Part shown: positions 36,356 through 45,446 of the stretch, piece after piece | How the letters are laid out: every line of letters starts with the position of its first letter | Numbering within the stretch: the stretch's first letter is position 1 | Assembly: GCF_024609785.1 (NCBI RefSeq) | Contig: NZ_JANHJQ010000002.1 | Location: forward strand, 186,001-250,000 | DNA length: 64,000 nt | Reading direction: 5' to 3' | From: Pseudalkalibacillus decolorationis | GTDB taxonomy: Bacteria; Bacillota; Bacilli; Bacillales; Fictibacillaceae | Translations under genes and position numbers: made by a program | Notes under the pieces: model-generated | Database searches by the model: none | What the model was told of the DNA's origin: nothing | The model's input: only the letters and a program-made list of their open reading frames with translations

Positions 36356-38309
36356 CATTTAAAGCCAGTTCTCCAACCTTTTTCAGATTGTTAATGTCAT
36401 GCGCTGTAATCATCGTCGGTGAAATGGCGTACAAATTTTCTCTGGCGTATATCAACCTTTTGATCTCTCCATTCTGCTCCTCATACGGATTCTTGCCATC
36501 TATGTGCGAAATTTTCTTTCTCAATGTGATTCCTTCTTTTAAATCGATGTTAAACACCATGGCACCTTGGAAAACAAAATTCTGATCTTGTTCGTCGCCT
36601 TTTATGTCATCGTAAACCGAGATTGGAAAGGCATACAAATCCCTGTTTTTATGGATGAGCAGGGCCTTGTGATTATGACTTAAGGGTGAATATGTCCCTC
36701 TACCGCCAATGACTTTGGTGAATTTCTCTTTTGGATTTTTCACATCACTTACATCAAAAAGGGATATTTTAACCCCTTGTGTTAAAACCCTTGGTCCGAT
36801 ACTTAAGTCATTTCCAGTGTCTACTTTCGCATCGTGACCGAACCCGATGACATGGTTTTCGTCATACGGATGCAGATAGTTACTAAAGCCTGGAATTTTC
36901 AGTTTTCCAAGAACTTTGGGGTTATCTGGGGTACTTGCATCAATGACAAAAAGTGGATCAACTTCTTTAAAGGTCACAACGTAAATTCGGTCTTTCATGA
37001 AACGAGCAGAATAGATCCGCTCTCCTTCCGCCAAGCCCTCAATCTTTCCAATGGTTTTTAAATTTTCATCTAAAATGTAGAGGTTGTTATCGGAAGGTTT
37101 TTTTTCGTTCCATGTTTGCCCTTTTGTAGTAACGACTCGAAAATTACCTTCATGTTCGTCCATTGAAAATTGATTTAAAACAGTACCTGGAATTTCCGCT
37201 GAGCTTTTAAATGTTACTTTTTCTTTATCGATCGCAAATTTATAAATCGATGTATTAGGTGAAAAGTTCTTCCTGGGATCCTTTGGAATGTCCTTGTATG
37301 ATGTCACAGCAAGGTATAGGTTTTCCGCTGACATATACATATCCCTGCCACTTCCGAGATATGTAGTGAAGGTTGCATCCTCTTTTGGTTTTTCAAGATT
37401 AAATGTAGTGATGATCGTATAATTGTTTTCCCTTGAATGCGGGAAATAGTGGATATCTTCAAAATTAATCGGCTTTGTTTGATCTGAAACCGCTGAATCG
37501 GAAACCTTTGGCCTTAAATCAATATCCTTGTTTTGTTCGAGTATCCAGTAGTTAGGGTGAGTGTTCGATACGAGATAAACAAACTCATTGATTCGACGTG
37601 CGGAGACATGAGAACCTTCAATTTCTATCTCGCGAATCATCCTTGGTTCAGACCGATCAGAGATATTATACACAATAGCCTTCATGGATTGATTCATTGG
37701 TGCAATCATTGATCTAGTGCTACTCATTTTCCTATCTGACTTTAAAGTAGGATAGCTATGCCCGATAACGACCATCTGATCTTTGTAAATGAAGAGTTGT
37801 GAAGGTGAAAATAAAGGTTGTTTGTAGGATATTGTCTTCATCATTTTCATTTGATCTGCTGGTATAACCTTTGAAATGATTACTTTACCATTCATCACTT
37901 GGTACAAATACGAACCATCTGTTTTAACTATATCTGCTTCATCGACACCCTCTACCTGATTGTTTGTTTTTGAATAGTTTTGATTGGTGTTAATTCCAGT
38001 TTTTGCAGTATCAGACATAGCCATCGATTCATTCGTAGAAGTACCGCCCCGTAAAGATTCTTTGGTAGAAAACCAGCCTCGGCTCTTTTTCTCCTCCTTT
38101 AAAATTCGTAAAAAATAATCGTTCAGCTTTTGTTTCGTATCAACTGTCGGAAGTTTTTCATTGACGACAATAGAAGGTGATACGGACGGTTCATTCTGTT
38201 TTCCGTCTGACCAGTCATTTATTACCTTCGTTTGGGAGTATTGATAAGCACCGATTCCTATCATCACGATGAGTACAAGTCCACCACAAAACAACCACCA
38301 ATTTTTCAT
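36249..38309 (-). CDS. Membrane-anchored beta-propeller domain protein with repeat-derived C-terminus
   Basis: This is a 686-residue protein. A signal anchor (WWLFCGGLVLIVMIGIGAY) is followed by a linker and then the secreted beta-propeller domain typical of COG4880 proteins (NNQVEGVDEADIVKTDGSYLYQV, GKIEGLAEGERIYSARFMKDRIYVVTF, NYLHPYDENHVIGFGHD). Function is unknown; it should sit outside the membrane. The last 34 residues (from RKAQAPCLATKV) and the stop codon are encoded by an inserted R1 repeat, so the native C-terminus has been lost or extended. GAGGGGG precedes the ATG. Confidence 0.9.
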   Translation of the reverse strand: MKNWWLFCGGLVLIVMIGIGAYQYSQTKVINDWSDGKQNEPSVSPSIVVNEKLPTVDTKQKLNDYFLRILKEEKKSRGWFSTKESLRGGTSTNESMAMSDTAKTGINTNQNYSKTNNQVEGVDEADIVKTDGSYLYQVMNGKVIISKVIPADQMKMMKTISYKQPLFSPSQLFIYKDQMVVIGHSYPTLKSDRKMSSTRSMIAPMNQSMKAIVYNISDRSEPRMIREIEIEGSHVSARRINEFVYLVSNTHPNYWILEQNKDIDLRPKVSDSAVSDQTKPINFEDIHYFPHSRENNYTIITTFNLEKPKEDATFTTYLGSGRDMYMSAENLYLAVTSYKDIPKDPRKNFSPNTSIYKFAIDKEKVTFKSSAEIPGTVLNQFSMDEHEGNFRVVTTKGQTWNEKKPSDNNLYILDENLKTIGKIEGLAEGERIYSARFMKDRIYVVTFKEVDPLFVIDASTPDNPKVLGKLKIPGFSNYLHPYDENHVIGFGHDAKVDTGNDLSIGPRVLTQGVKISLFDVSDVKNPKEKFTKVIGGRGTYSPLSHNHKALLIHKNRDLYAFPISVYDDIKGDEQDQNFVFQGAMVFNIDLKEGITLRKKISHIDGKNPYEEQNGEIKRLIYARENLYAISPTMITAHDINNLKKVGELALNVRKAQAPCLATKVTGRPTRRLEPNSVWSCVGIHMM

Positions 38310-38466
38310 TGTACGTCCCCCTCTTTTGTACCTAAGACGTTTGCCGGGATGAAGAGGTTACATAATTTAGAAAATCTATAGTCTTGTCTGAACAAGCCTT
38401 AATAACGTCTGCTTTCATTCTCTTGCCTAATCTGATACGTTAATGAAGTGAAAGGAAGTGGAAGAA

Positions 38467-39267
38467 ATGAAATCATATCGTTTATTAATGATTGGTGCTG
38501 GTCGAATGGCTGAAGCAATCATTTCTGGGTTAACGAATCAAAGTCAATCAATGTTTTCAACAATTACGGTAGCAAATCGATCAGATGAGAACCGATTGAT
38601 TGAATTAGCTGAAAAATATGATATACATACAACAACCGACTGGAAATCCGTCATTAGTGAAGCGGATGTCATCGTATCTGCAGCACCACCCCAAGCACAC
38701 GATGCAATTTTAGACGTGTTATCTTCAGTTGATTTCAATAAATTATTTGTAACGGTTGCAGCCGGAGTGGACCCAACCTATATGGAATCAAAATTACCAG
38801 AAAGTACACCTGTATGTTGGATAATGCCGAATACAGCTGCTCAAGTTCAAAAATCGATGACGACATACGTATGTGGACACTTTGTAAATGCGGAACAACG
38901 TGGAATTATACACCACCTATTAGAATCGATTGGTGAGTTCGAGGAATTAACCGAAGAACAAGTGCATGATTTAACAGCGATTACGGGAAGTGCTCCTGCT
39001 TTCCTCTATCTCTTCGGTGAAGCATTGGAACAAGCTGCAGTAGCATATGGATTAAGCGGAAACCAAGCGAGAAAATTAGTAACAAACATGATTAGTGGAT
39101 CTGCCGCGATGTTAGAGAGTGGTGTAGAAGCGAATGAACTACGTGATCAGGTGACTACACCAGGAGGATCAACGGCCGCTGGAGTTGAAGTTTTGGAGAA
39201 TGGTTCTTTTATTAAGCTTGTGCAGAAGGCTGTGTCAGCAACCAATGCTCATGCACGTGGAAAATAG
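38467..39267 (+). CDS. proC: Pyrroline-5-carboxylate reductase
   Basis: This is a 266-residue ProC-family enzyme. It has the Rossmann start LLMIGAGRMAEAIISGL, the VTVAAGVDPTYMES segment, IMPNTAAQVQKSMT and the C-terminal dimerisation helix signature TAITGSAPAFLYLFGEAL with QVTTPGGSTAAGVEVLE. It reduces pyrroline-5-carboxylate to proline with NAD(P)H. ATG 38467 is preferred to the GTG at 38458 because AGGAAG stands eight bases upstream. Bacillus carries several ProC paralogues; which one this is cannot be told. Confidence 0.93.
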   Translation: MKSYRLLMIGAGRMAEAIISGLTNQSQSMFSTITVANRSDENRLIELAEKYDIHTTTDWKSVISEADVIVSAAPPQAHDAILDVLSSVDFNKLFVTVAAGVDPTYMESKLPESTPVCWIMPNTAAQVQKSMTTYVCGHFVNAEQRGIIHHLLESIGEFEELTEEQVHDLTAITGSAPAFLYLFGEALEQAAVAYGLSGNQARKLVTNMISGSAAMLESGVEANELRDQVTTPGGSTAAGVEVLENGSFIKLVQKAVSATNAHARGK

Positions 39268-39389
39268 AAAATACTCAAGATAAGATTAAAGAGGAACCAC
39301 AAAGAAAGGCTTAAACACTTTGTTTGATCACCATTTATGGGGAATCTCTCATAAAAACGTGGATTTCATAGACTAGGAATTAAGATTGA

Positions 39390-39434
39390 TTAAGCCGGAA
39401 TTTCCCATGCTAAGGAAATCCGGCTTAAGTTTTA
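39390..39434 (+). terminator. Terminator downstream of proC
   Basis: TTAAGCCGGA-x-TTTCC/GGAAA-TCCGGCTTAA hairpin followed by GTTTTAAT. Confidence 0.88.
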
Positions 39435-39470
39435 ATGATATACTTGAACACACTAGCGTTGCATTAATTA

Positions 39471-39506
39471 TTTTTGAAGATTTTAAATTCTTAAAATCTT
39501 CAAAAA
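39471..39506. repeat. 16-bp perfect inverted repeat
   Basis: TTTTTGAAGATTTTAA and TTAAAATCTTCAAAAA flank ATTC. It marks the junction between the ordered chromosome and the transposon-rich region and lies 80 bp before an integrase remnant. It could be a terminator without its gene or an element end. Confidence 0.6.
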
Positions 39507-39582
39507 TTATGCGTTTTTATTTTTTTGCGATATGGGATGCTTTTAAAGATGCAGTAACCGGCAGCTATCTCGAATAACTGTT

Positions 39583-39921
39583 TTTAAATTCTTTGCTAAG
39601 TACAGTGAAGCTGCTAGAATCCAACCACCAATTTCACCTCATGACTTGCGGCATTTCTTTTGTTCGAATGCCTTGGAAAAGGGATTGAATGTTCATGAAG
39701 TGGCCGCGATAGCAGGCCATAGTAATATTCACACCACTTTACTTTACACCAATCCAAGTCGTAAAAAATATTGGAGAAGATTAACTCATTGTAAGCTTGA
39801 ATTGGAAGTGAATGTCTTATGGCCTTTAAAAACAAGAATGGTTGCCATACCCCTAATAGGTCACGTGCGGTTTAATAAGGGGGAAGCCTTGAGAGAGGTC
39901 TCCCTACTTTATTCTAATTAA
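39583..39921 (+). pseudogene. Tyrosine recombinase/integrase, C-terminal fragment
   Basis: The frame KYSEAARIQPPISPHDLRHFF, then VHEVAAIAGHSNIHTTLLYTNPS, contains the catalytic HxxR (HDLRH), the second histidine (GHSN) and the tyrosine (LLYTNPS) of a XerC/D-like integrase. Everything upstream of the last 60 or so catalytic residues is missing, and the tail after NPSRKK is not family-like. It is a remnant of a departed mobile element. Confidence 0.8.
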
Positions 39922-40017
39922 AATATAAAAACGATATCCACAATTTATATAAATTGTGGATATCGTTGAAGGGGGGAGAGTAAATTGAGATCTATGATTT
40001 GGGTAAAGGGTTTAATA

Positions 40018-40128
40018 TTAATAATCTCGCTTATCATCCTTGACGAAAGCTACTCCAACAATAATGAGTAGGATAAACAACACAACAATTAACGCAAACC
40101 CAGAACCACGTCCACCATAACCTGACAT
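40018..40128 (-). CDS. YjcZ-family small sporulation membrane protein (copy 1)
   Basis: This is a 36-residue protein: a Gly-rich start MSGYGGRGSG, one membrane helix (FALIVVLFILLIIVGVAF) and a charged tail KDDKRDY. This is the pattern of the YjcZ family of Bacillus, small proteins made during sporulation. The start has GTTGGTG upstream in place of a strong Shine-Dalgarno. Copy 2 at 49810 differs by one residue (K to E). Confidence 0.85.
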   Translation of the reverse strand: MSGYGGRGSGFALIVVLFILLIIVGVAFVKDDKRDY

Positions 40129-40246
40129 ATTTTTCACCAACATTTATTGAAAGAGTTATCCTCTTCCCTTAGTATGCTATGAAAAATATTCAGAAATGGA
40201 CAGGACTATTGTATTGGTGAATAAGTATATTTTTGATATGTTATTG

Positions 40247-40396
40247 TTATATTGGAATCTTTTTATATTCTTCGATAGCCTTCATTGAAACCCATTCAAT
40301 AAACTTTTTCTCATCGTCAAACAAGGGACGGTTCAACCTTAGTTGAAACTCAATAATAAACCTCTCGTATATAGCTTCAAACATCTGATTTTCCAA
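40247..40396 (-). CDS. Small protein paired with YjcZ copy 1, unknown
   Basis: This is a 49-residue protein (ENQMFEAIYERFIIEFQLRLNRPLFDDEKKFIEWVSMKAIEEYKKIPI). The TTG start at 40396 has AGGTAGGTG upstream and aligns with the ATG of its paralogue at 49534. The two paralogues share the C-terminal FIEW-S-KAIEEYKKIPI block. Family not recognised. It lies about 120 bp upstream of YjcZ copy 1 and on the same strand, and this arrangement is preserved in the second arm. Confidence 0.75.
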   Translation of the reverse strand: MENQMFEAIYERFIIEFQLRLNRPLFDDEKKFIEWVSMKAIEEYKKIPI

Positions 40397-40711
40397 GTTT
40401 AAGCACCTACCTATGTTTTTAATAGTGGTTAGGCTCAATTAACCCCAATATGAATATATGTAAGGGTTCACTTTTTTAAAACAGGGCGGAATAAATGATA
40501 CAGCAATTAAATTTGTTAAGCGAATACAACTGTACCGAAATACTAGCAGAGAACATTTTAGCTTTCTGACCATTCAAATTTTTCTTCTGATTTCATAATA
40601 CTTTACATAAATTGATGTACATTTTTTTAGGTTGGATTCCTTTTCACGAGTGGAAGTCTTTATTGGCCAAGCCTGAACATGTTCGCGTACAGAGTATAAG
40701 AGAGGATTACT

Positions 40712-40924
40712 ATGGTTAATTTCGACGTGAAAGAGGTAATTGAGATTAAAAAAAAGGGAATAAAGGTACTGGAAGAAAAGTCAAAACACATACTGCATAC
40801 GATGAACTCATTTGACCACACTGACATCGATTTATATATATTAGAGACGGAGATGCAAGTTGTCACTCATCACATACTGACACTTCAAAATTTGGTCAAA
40901 CAGTTGGAAAAAGCAATAAAATAA
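40712..40924 (+). CDS. Small helical protein, unknown
   Basis: This 70-residue, highly charged, probably all-helical protein begins MVNFDVKEVIEIKKKGIKVL. AGAGAGGA precedes the ATG. It has a coiled-coil tendency and no membrane segment. It is not present in the right arm of duplication I. Confidence 0.55.
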   Translation: MVNFDVKEVIEIKKKGIKVLEEKSKHILHTMNSFDHTDIDLYILETEMQVVTHHILTLQNLVKQLEKAIK

Positions 40925-41207
40925 TTATGTTCTGAACTCTTAGGAATATTATAAGGCTTGGTAAACAGGCATACTGATCGATTTCTATTATGCGATTACA
41001 CTTTTTACACAATGGCTATGTGCCGTTCTGAGTATCAGTTTCTTGACAAACTTCGACCATATTTTTTCCTTGAGAACAGCCGTTTATATTTGCCATTTCC
41101 ATTAGGTTTTATTCCTCGGATTGACAGTTCCTCGTCTCTTGAACATTTCGGAAACCGTTCAGGAAGTGGCCGAATGGTGTTTGCTTCAATTCGTATGACT
41201 AAAAGAT

Positions 41208-41238
41208 AAAAAGCAGGGGGGTATTCCTGCTTTTTATT
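41208..41238 (+). terminator. Orphan terminator
   Basis: AAAAGCAGG/CCTGCTTTTT hairpin with T-run. An open frame (40958-41207) ends right before it, but that frame has no ribosome site and is not recognised, so the gene it served may be degraded. Confidence 0.7.
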
Positions 41239-41536
41239 TAAACTATCTTACCTGGTTCCAAACTCGATCAAGATTTAAGGGGACATATACTTTATCCCCA
41301 TGTATTTGCCTATGTATAATGGGGTTTGCAAAAGATTGATTCAAATAATCGATCTCTTTTTTATGCCTGCTCTAGGATTGATCCCTAACAAATTTTCGAA
41401 TCTTGCTCCAGAAGATTTCATATCCCTTCTCCTTTTTTCTCATTTATGGAAAACAACATTTATAATATATCCATTCTGGGCTTTAATATAGCGTCTCTTG
41501 TTCCGTTATAAAAAAAGATGAAAACAAGAAAAAAAC

Positions 41537-41565
41537 AACCGGCTCCTAACGTACAGGAACCGGTT
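41537..41565 (-). terminator. Terminator reading minus, after the 55-residue gene
   Basis: AACCGGCTCCT/AGGAACCGGTT hairpin with one mismatch; GTTTTTTTCTTGTTTT follows on the minus strand. Confidence 0.75.
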
Positions 41566-41727
41566 ACAATGTGACTAAACATATAACTTTTTAGGGTGAC
41601 CCCTAATCGGGGAAGCAACTGGGTTGCTATCAAAAAAAAACACGTTGAAATCAGGGGGGTTTATTTTTTGATCAATATGGTGTTTTGCGGTTTATCGCAG
41701 CTTAGTTCTCCTCTACCTCTATAAGAA

Positions 41728-41895
41728 CTAATCCATTTTATTAACGGGTGTAACAACCGCATATAGATAATCGTTTGAATCCTTCATATTTTTTTGTATG
41801 ACTTTGTAACAAGATGAGGGTTTACTGTCTTTTTTTAACTTCTCAGACAGTACATCATGTTTACCATGTTTGATTCGTCTTTTTTCATTTCTCAT
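41728..41895 (-). CDS. Small basic protein of 55 residues, unknown
   Basis: The frame starts MRNEKRRIKHGKHDVLSEKL and ends YAVVTPVNKMD. GTAGGAGGT stands before the ATG, one of the best ribosome sites in this region. There is a matching minus-strand terminator 160 bp downstream. It has no membrane helix and no recognised motif. Confidence 0.6.
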   Translation of the reverse strand: MRNEKRRIKHGKHDVLSEKLKKDSKPSSCYKVIQKNMKDSNDYLYAVVTPVNKMD

Positions 41896-42033
41896 GGCTA
41901 TTTAACCTCCTACAATCCTTTACCCACAAACCTAAATATATTCAAGGGAACAAAAATTGATACAACATTCAAAAAAATAAACGTTTATAATAGTGAAAAT
42001 GCCTCATAAGTATCAAAAAAACCCCCTTATATT

Positions 42034-42084
42034 AGGGGTAAAACCAGCAACGCTACGATGAAGTGCAATTTGCCCAAAAAATGG
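42034..42084 (+). repeat. Candidate Tn3-family terminal repeat
   Basis: It starts AGGGGTAAAACCAGCAACGC and runs through TGCAATTTGCCCAAAAAATGG. It is nearly identical to 60522-60570. It begins with GGGG like Tn3-family ends and lies 270 bp before tnpI, as the left end does in Tn4430-like elements. Confidence 0.5.
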
Positions 42085-42135
42085 TAAAATTTTTATTTTA
42101 GGAAAAATTGAATGCTAATTACATATTTTATAAAA

Positions 42136-42161
42136 GACCCCTTTGGATATCCAAAGGGGTC
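42136..42161. repeat. 26-bp perfect palindrome
   Basis: GACCCCTTTGGAT and its exact reverse complement with no loop. On the minus strand TTTTATAAAA follows. It lies between the candidate transposon end and tnpI. Confidence 0.7.
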
Positions 42162-42308
42162 TCAGCTTGAGGTAACGGATCGCGTAAAAATACAGTCAAA
42201 GATATAATTAGTTCAAAAATTACTTAAATATAAAAGTAGCATATAAGAGGTCTTCTGCGTCACTTTTTCGTTATAATAGACTCATATAATTAAAAAAGAG
42301 GGTCGTTA

Positions 42309-43150
42309 ATGGTGAAAAAAGTGTCACAGAACTCGATGGGTTTAAAAACTATCTTTTCGAAAAAGGAAAAAGAGAGAAAACAATTAAAGATTATATGAGA
42401 CATATAAACAATTTTGATAACTGGCTACAATCTGAAGGCAGCGATTTGGAACAATTAACCCGTTATGATGTCCAGCAATATATCAAACATTTACAAGATA
42501 GAGGGAATAAAGCAACCACCTTGAATCCGAAATTTAGTGCTATTATAGCTTATGCCCGGTACTTTGGGCAATGTCATCTGGTTGAAAACATCCAGCGTCC
42601 TGAGATTCGCCATACCAGGCATATTTCTCCTAAATCATTGCCTCGGAGTGATCGCAACCGTATGTTTCGTGAACTAGAGAGATCTGGCAACCTTCGCTCG
42701 ATAGCAATTGCTTATCTGCTGCTTTATACAGGTTTACGTGTTTCTGAATTAACGGCTATAAACCGGAATGATGTACATATGGGAGAGCGATCCGGCAATG
42801 TGGTCGTACGTGATGGGAAAGGTGGAATTGCCCGTACCGTGCCGTTACCATCCGAAGCACGGTACCATCTTCGTCGATACTTAGAAATTCGTGAGGACGA
42901 TGATCCAGCACTATTTCTCTCTAACTTTAAAAAACGGATATCCGATCGGGCAGTTCAAAGGATCTTCGAAAAGCTGGGTATTCACGCACATATGTTACGT
43001 CACACTTACGGAAGGGAACTTGTTTCCTCTGGTGTTGATATTGCAACTGTAGCCGAATTAATGGGGCACAACGATGTAAATGTCACACGAAGATATGCAG
43101 CGCCCTCCATGAAAGACTTGGAGCAAGCAGTAGAAAAAGTATTTGGATAA
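42309..43150 (+). CDS. tnpI: Tyrosine recombinase, TnpI type, with a frameshift in an A6 run near the start
   Basis: The catalytic set is complete: Arg in LLYTGLRVSELTAI, Lys in VRDGKGGIARTVPLP, HxxR in HMLRHTYGRELV, His in ELMGHNDVNVT and Tyr in RRYAAPS. The core-binding domain (SVTELDGFKNYLFEKGKREK, then YMRHINNFDNWLQSEG) reads in the same frame but has no start codon. ATG 42309, preceded by AAAAAAGAGGG, is one base out of frame, and adding one A to the A6 at 42315-42320 restores MVKKSVTELDG. A start inside at ATG 42395 would give 251 residues. It precedes a Tn3-family transposase fragment, as in Tn4430 (tnpI-tnpA). Confidence 0.8.
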
Positions 43151-43276
43151 TATAAAATGCATCTCTGAAAAACAAAATATAATATTGTCCATTGAAGGTA
43201 TTTTATTGGAATAATCCCTTGATGTTAAACCAATAAGAAGTTGGAAGTTGATATTATTTTTTGGAGAGGTTATTTT

Positions 43277-43579
43277 ATGAAAAAACATTGGGAACTAGAT
43301 GAATTGATCGATCATTTTACATTGATAGAACCTGAAAAAAAGTTAGTTGAAAGCAAATATTTGAATACACAGCTCGGCTTTGCTGTTCTTATGAAATATT
43401 TTCAACTTGAAGCTAGATTTCCTTCAAAACTAACCGACATTCCTAAAACAGTAATTGATTTTATTGCTAGGCAGCTAAGGATCCCATTGGATATGTATAA
43501 TCATTATTCTTGGAACTCACGGACTATGAAGAATCATCGAAATGAAATTCGCAAATTATTACTTCACCTTGTGTTTTAG
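43277..43579 (+). pseudogene. tnpA: Tn3-family transposase, N-terminal fragment (DUF4158 region)
   Basis: This 100-residue frame starts MKKHWELDELIDHFTLIEPE and continues KYLNTQLGFAVLMKYFQLEARFP, then DFIARQLRIPLDMYNHYSW, the hallmark N-terminus of Tn3-family TnpA (about 980 residues when complete). GGAGAGG precedes the ATG. The frame ends after IRKLLLHLVF, and nothing of the other 880 residues is visible downstream, so the transposon lost its 3' part. Confidence 0.88.
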
Positions 43580-43623
43580 GTGATAATCCCCATAAAGAAT
43601 CCCATGGATCAACCATTTGGGTT

Positions 43624-43692
43624 TCAATTAAACCACCGAGATGCTTTATCCATCTGCTCCCATTTATCATTTTTTTCTTTTGATTTTGGCAT
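43624..43692 (-). CDS. Possible 22-residue peptide
   Basis: MPKSKEKNDKWEQMDKASRW followed by FN and a stop. AAAGGAGGAATAATAG before the ATG is an excellent ribosome site. It could be a truncated small gene. Confidence 0.35.
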   Translation of the reverse strand: MPKSKEKNDKWEQMDKASRWFN

Positions 43693-44603
43693 TCTATTAT
43701 TCCTCCTTTGTTTATTTTGTTTTATACTATTCAGACATTCTTTAATACGATTAAGTGTGTAACATATTTTTGTTAAAAAAACAAAACTGTACATGCCCCC
43801 ATCAGGCTATAAACTTATTCAGATTTTGGCTTAAATTCAAAACTCATGCAAAAATGCTTTCATATCTCCTATCATCTGCCTACTCATCATTAGGAATAAT
43901 TTCATACTATATCTTATACCCAAACCTCTTGAATTACACACTATCTCTATCCCCTGTTTTTAAAATGATAACAGGGGGTATCTATGTCTAAACTTATTCT
44001 CGATACCATTTTTAATTGAATATAACAACTAATGTAACTGCATTCTAATAGATATTCAGACTTTCATTATATGGATGTTTTTGAAGCTCTTTCTAGTTCC
44101 TCGCCGTTTCGTTTGAGGCTTTCTTCCTTGATTGAACCCTCTCCGGTTCTTTGATGTAAATCAGTTCACGATTTGCGCCAAGGAACAAGCGATATCATCC
44201 CCTACTTTAATGGAACCAATGACTCATATTTCCCGCTCTCCATCGAAAATAGACTTCCGATTGGGTGATCCAACAATTCTTTGAAGTATCGAGATACTTG
44301 TATGTAGTGCTTATTGGTTACTGTAAAATCATACATCGTTTCTTTCCAAACCAACGCCATGGATGCATTTAATACACCCTCCTTTTGTATGTAACTTGTG
44401 GCTATGACAGCACCCCTGAATTACCACCTAAGGTCAAATTCGTCACAATAACAATCGAATTCAATAAAACAATTGTTCAAAATCGGCTTCGAACGGAGTA
44501 CACGCGGAAAAAAGTACTTTAAACAACACAATCAAGGAAATATCCACGTTAATACTAGAATACCAGATCACATATTATAAGAGTAAAGGGGAGGTGATTA
44601 TCA
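43693..44603. other. About 900 bp without a supported gene
   Basis: This is A/T-rich DNA downstream of the broken transposon. On the minus strand 44209-44380 reads KETMYDFTVTNKHYIQVSRY in an open frame with AGGAGGG nearby but no in-frame ATG next to it, which suggests a decayed gene I cannot identify. Confidence 0.4.
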
Positions 44604-44699
44604 ATGGGCATAAATGGAAAATCTAATGAATTCGAGAACGACGTGGCATCTTTTTCAAGGAACGAAGAAATTCGCATTTTATCATTTGGGGCTATTTGA
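44604..44699 (+). CDS. Possible 31-residue peptide
   Basis: MGINGKSNEFENDVASFSRN and 11 more residues. GGGGAGGTG seven bases before the ATG is a strong ribosome site, and TATTATAAG upstream could be a -10. Its end overlaps the 3' end of aroK by 18 bp on the other strand. Unknown. Confidence 0.35.
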   Translation: MGINGKSNEFENDVASFSRNEEIRILSFGAI

Positions 44700-45230
44700 A
44701 CATCCTCTATCAGTACTCCGTTTTGACAACATCTGAGTTTTTATCCAACCTACAATTTCTGGTGCAATTCTTGGGATGCTTTTCCCTTCTGTCTCAACAA
44801 TCAAATCTGCATCATGATAATAAGGCTGTCTCTGTTTAAACAGCTTTTGAAGCTCCCTTCTCGTTTTGCCGGCAGCAAGTGGTCTCGATAAATCATCATG
44901 AAGACGATTGAAAATGGTATTGACCGAAGATTCCAGTGTAATTACATAGCCATTCTCCTTCATGAAACATCGATTTTCCTTTCGGAGTACCATCCCTCCA
45001 CCTGTAGTTATAATGACATTCTCTCTTGGCAATTCACGGAGGGCTGTCTGTTCCTCGTCACGGAAATACATCTCACCCTTCCTTTCAAAGATCGAAGGTA
45101 TGTCCCACGCTAGCTTTTCCTCGATATATTGATCGGTATCAATGACAGGTAGATCCAACACTTTTCCGAGCTCATTTCCGATGGACGTCTTCCCTACTGC
45201 CATAAAGCCTGTTATATAGATTGCTCTCAT
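44682..45230 (-). CDS. aroK: Shikimate kinase
   Basis: This is a 182-residue P-loop kinase with Walker A GFMAVGKTSIG, the shikimate-binding DTD motif (VIDTDQYIEEK), the RDEEQTALREL segment, the glycine loop ITTGGGMVLR and the LID arginine in DDLSRPLAAGKTRRE. It phosphorylates shikimate in aromatic amino acid synthesis. ATG 45230 is preferred to 45245 because GGGTGGTGG stands just upstream. It is the outermost gene of an aromatic cluster sitting among transposon fragments. The last residues (SKRSTDRGCSNSPK) are not family-like. Confidence 0.92.
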   Translation of the reverse strand: MRAIYITGFMAVGKTSIGNELGKVLDLPVIDTDQYIEEKLAWDIPSIFERKGEMYFRDEEQTALRELPRENVIITTGGGMVLRKENRCFMKENGYVITLESSVNTIFNRLHDDLSRPLAAGKTRRELQKLFKQRQPYYHDADLIVETEGKSIPRIAPEIVGWIKTQMLSKRSTDRGCSNSPK

Positions 45231-45446
45231 TACACCACCACCCATTTTTCAACTTCTTTCTTAAAAAACTAGAAGTCAGGTACTTCAATATTATTACTGT
45301 GAAAAAAGATTGGAGAGATTATTTTTCCAAATCTCCTTAAAATTTTCTTTTGGATTTATCCGCTTTAAATTCACTTCTGTAACATCGAGAAGAAGGCAAT
45401 ACTAAAGAAGACGCAGTTCATACATTTTTAAAAAAGGGGAGAGCGC

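Larger units (their letters stand above)
39925..40400. repeat. Inverted duplication I, left arm
   Basis: The reverse complement of this segment matches 49530-50000 gene for gene and through the intergenic DNA (CAATAACATATCAAAAATAT, CACCAATACAATAGTCCTGT, AAGGGAAGAGGATAACTCTT). The arms are about 9.1 kb apart and clearly diverged in places. Confidence 0.9.

Noticed and set aside
40247-40924. Toxin-antitoxin pair (49-residue protein and 70-residue protein)
   Set aside because: They are divergent, the first has a paralogue without the second, and neither resembles a known toxin or antitoxin.
40958-41207. 83-codon plus-strand ORF ending at a terminator
   Set aside because: No ribosome site and no recognisable sequence; codon use is not gene-like at the start. 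It may be a degraded gene, but I cannot support it.
42309-42330. Programmed -1 frameshifting in tnpI
   Set aside because: The codon phase (G AAA AAA) is not the classical A AAA AAG arrangement and no stimulatory structure was seen; a one-base change or error is simpler. Kept only as an alternative.
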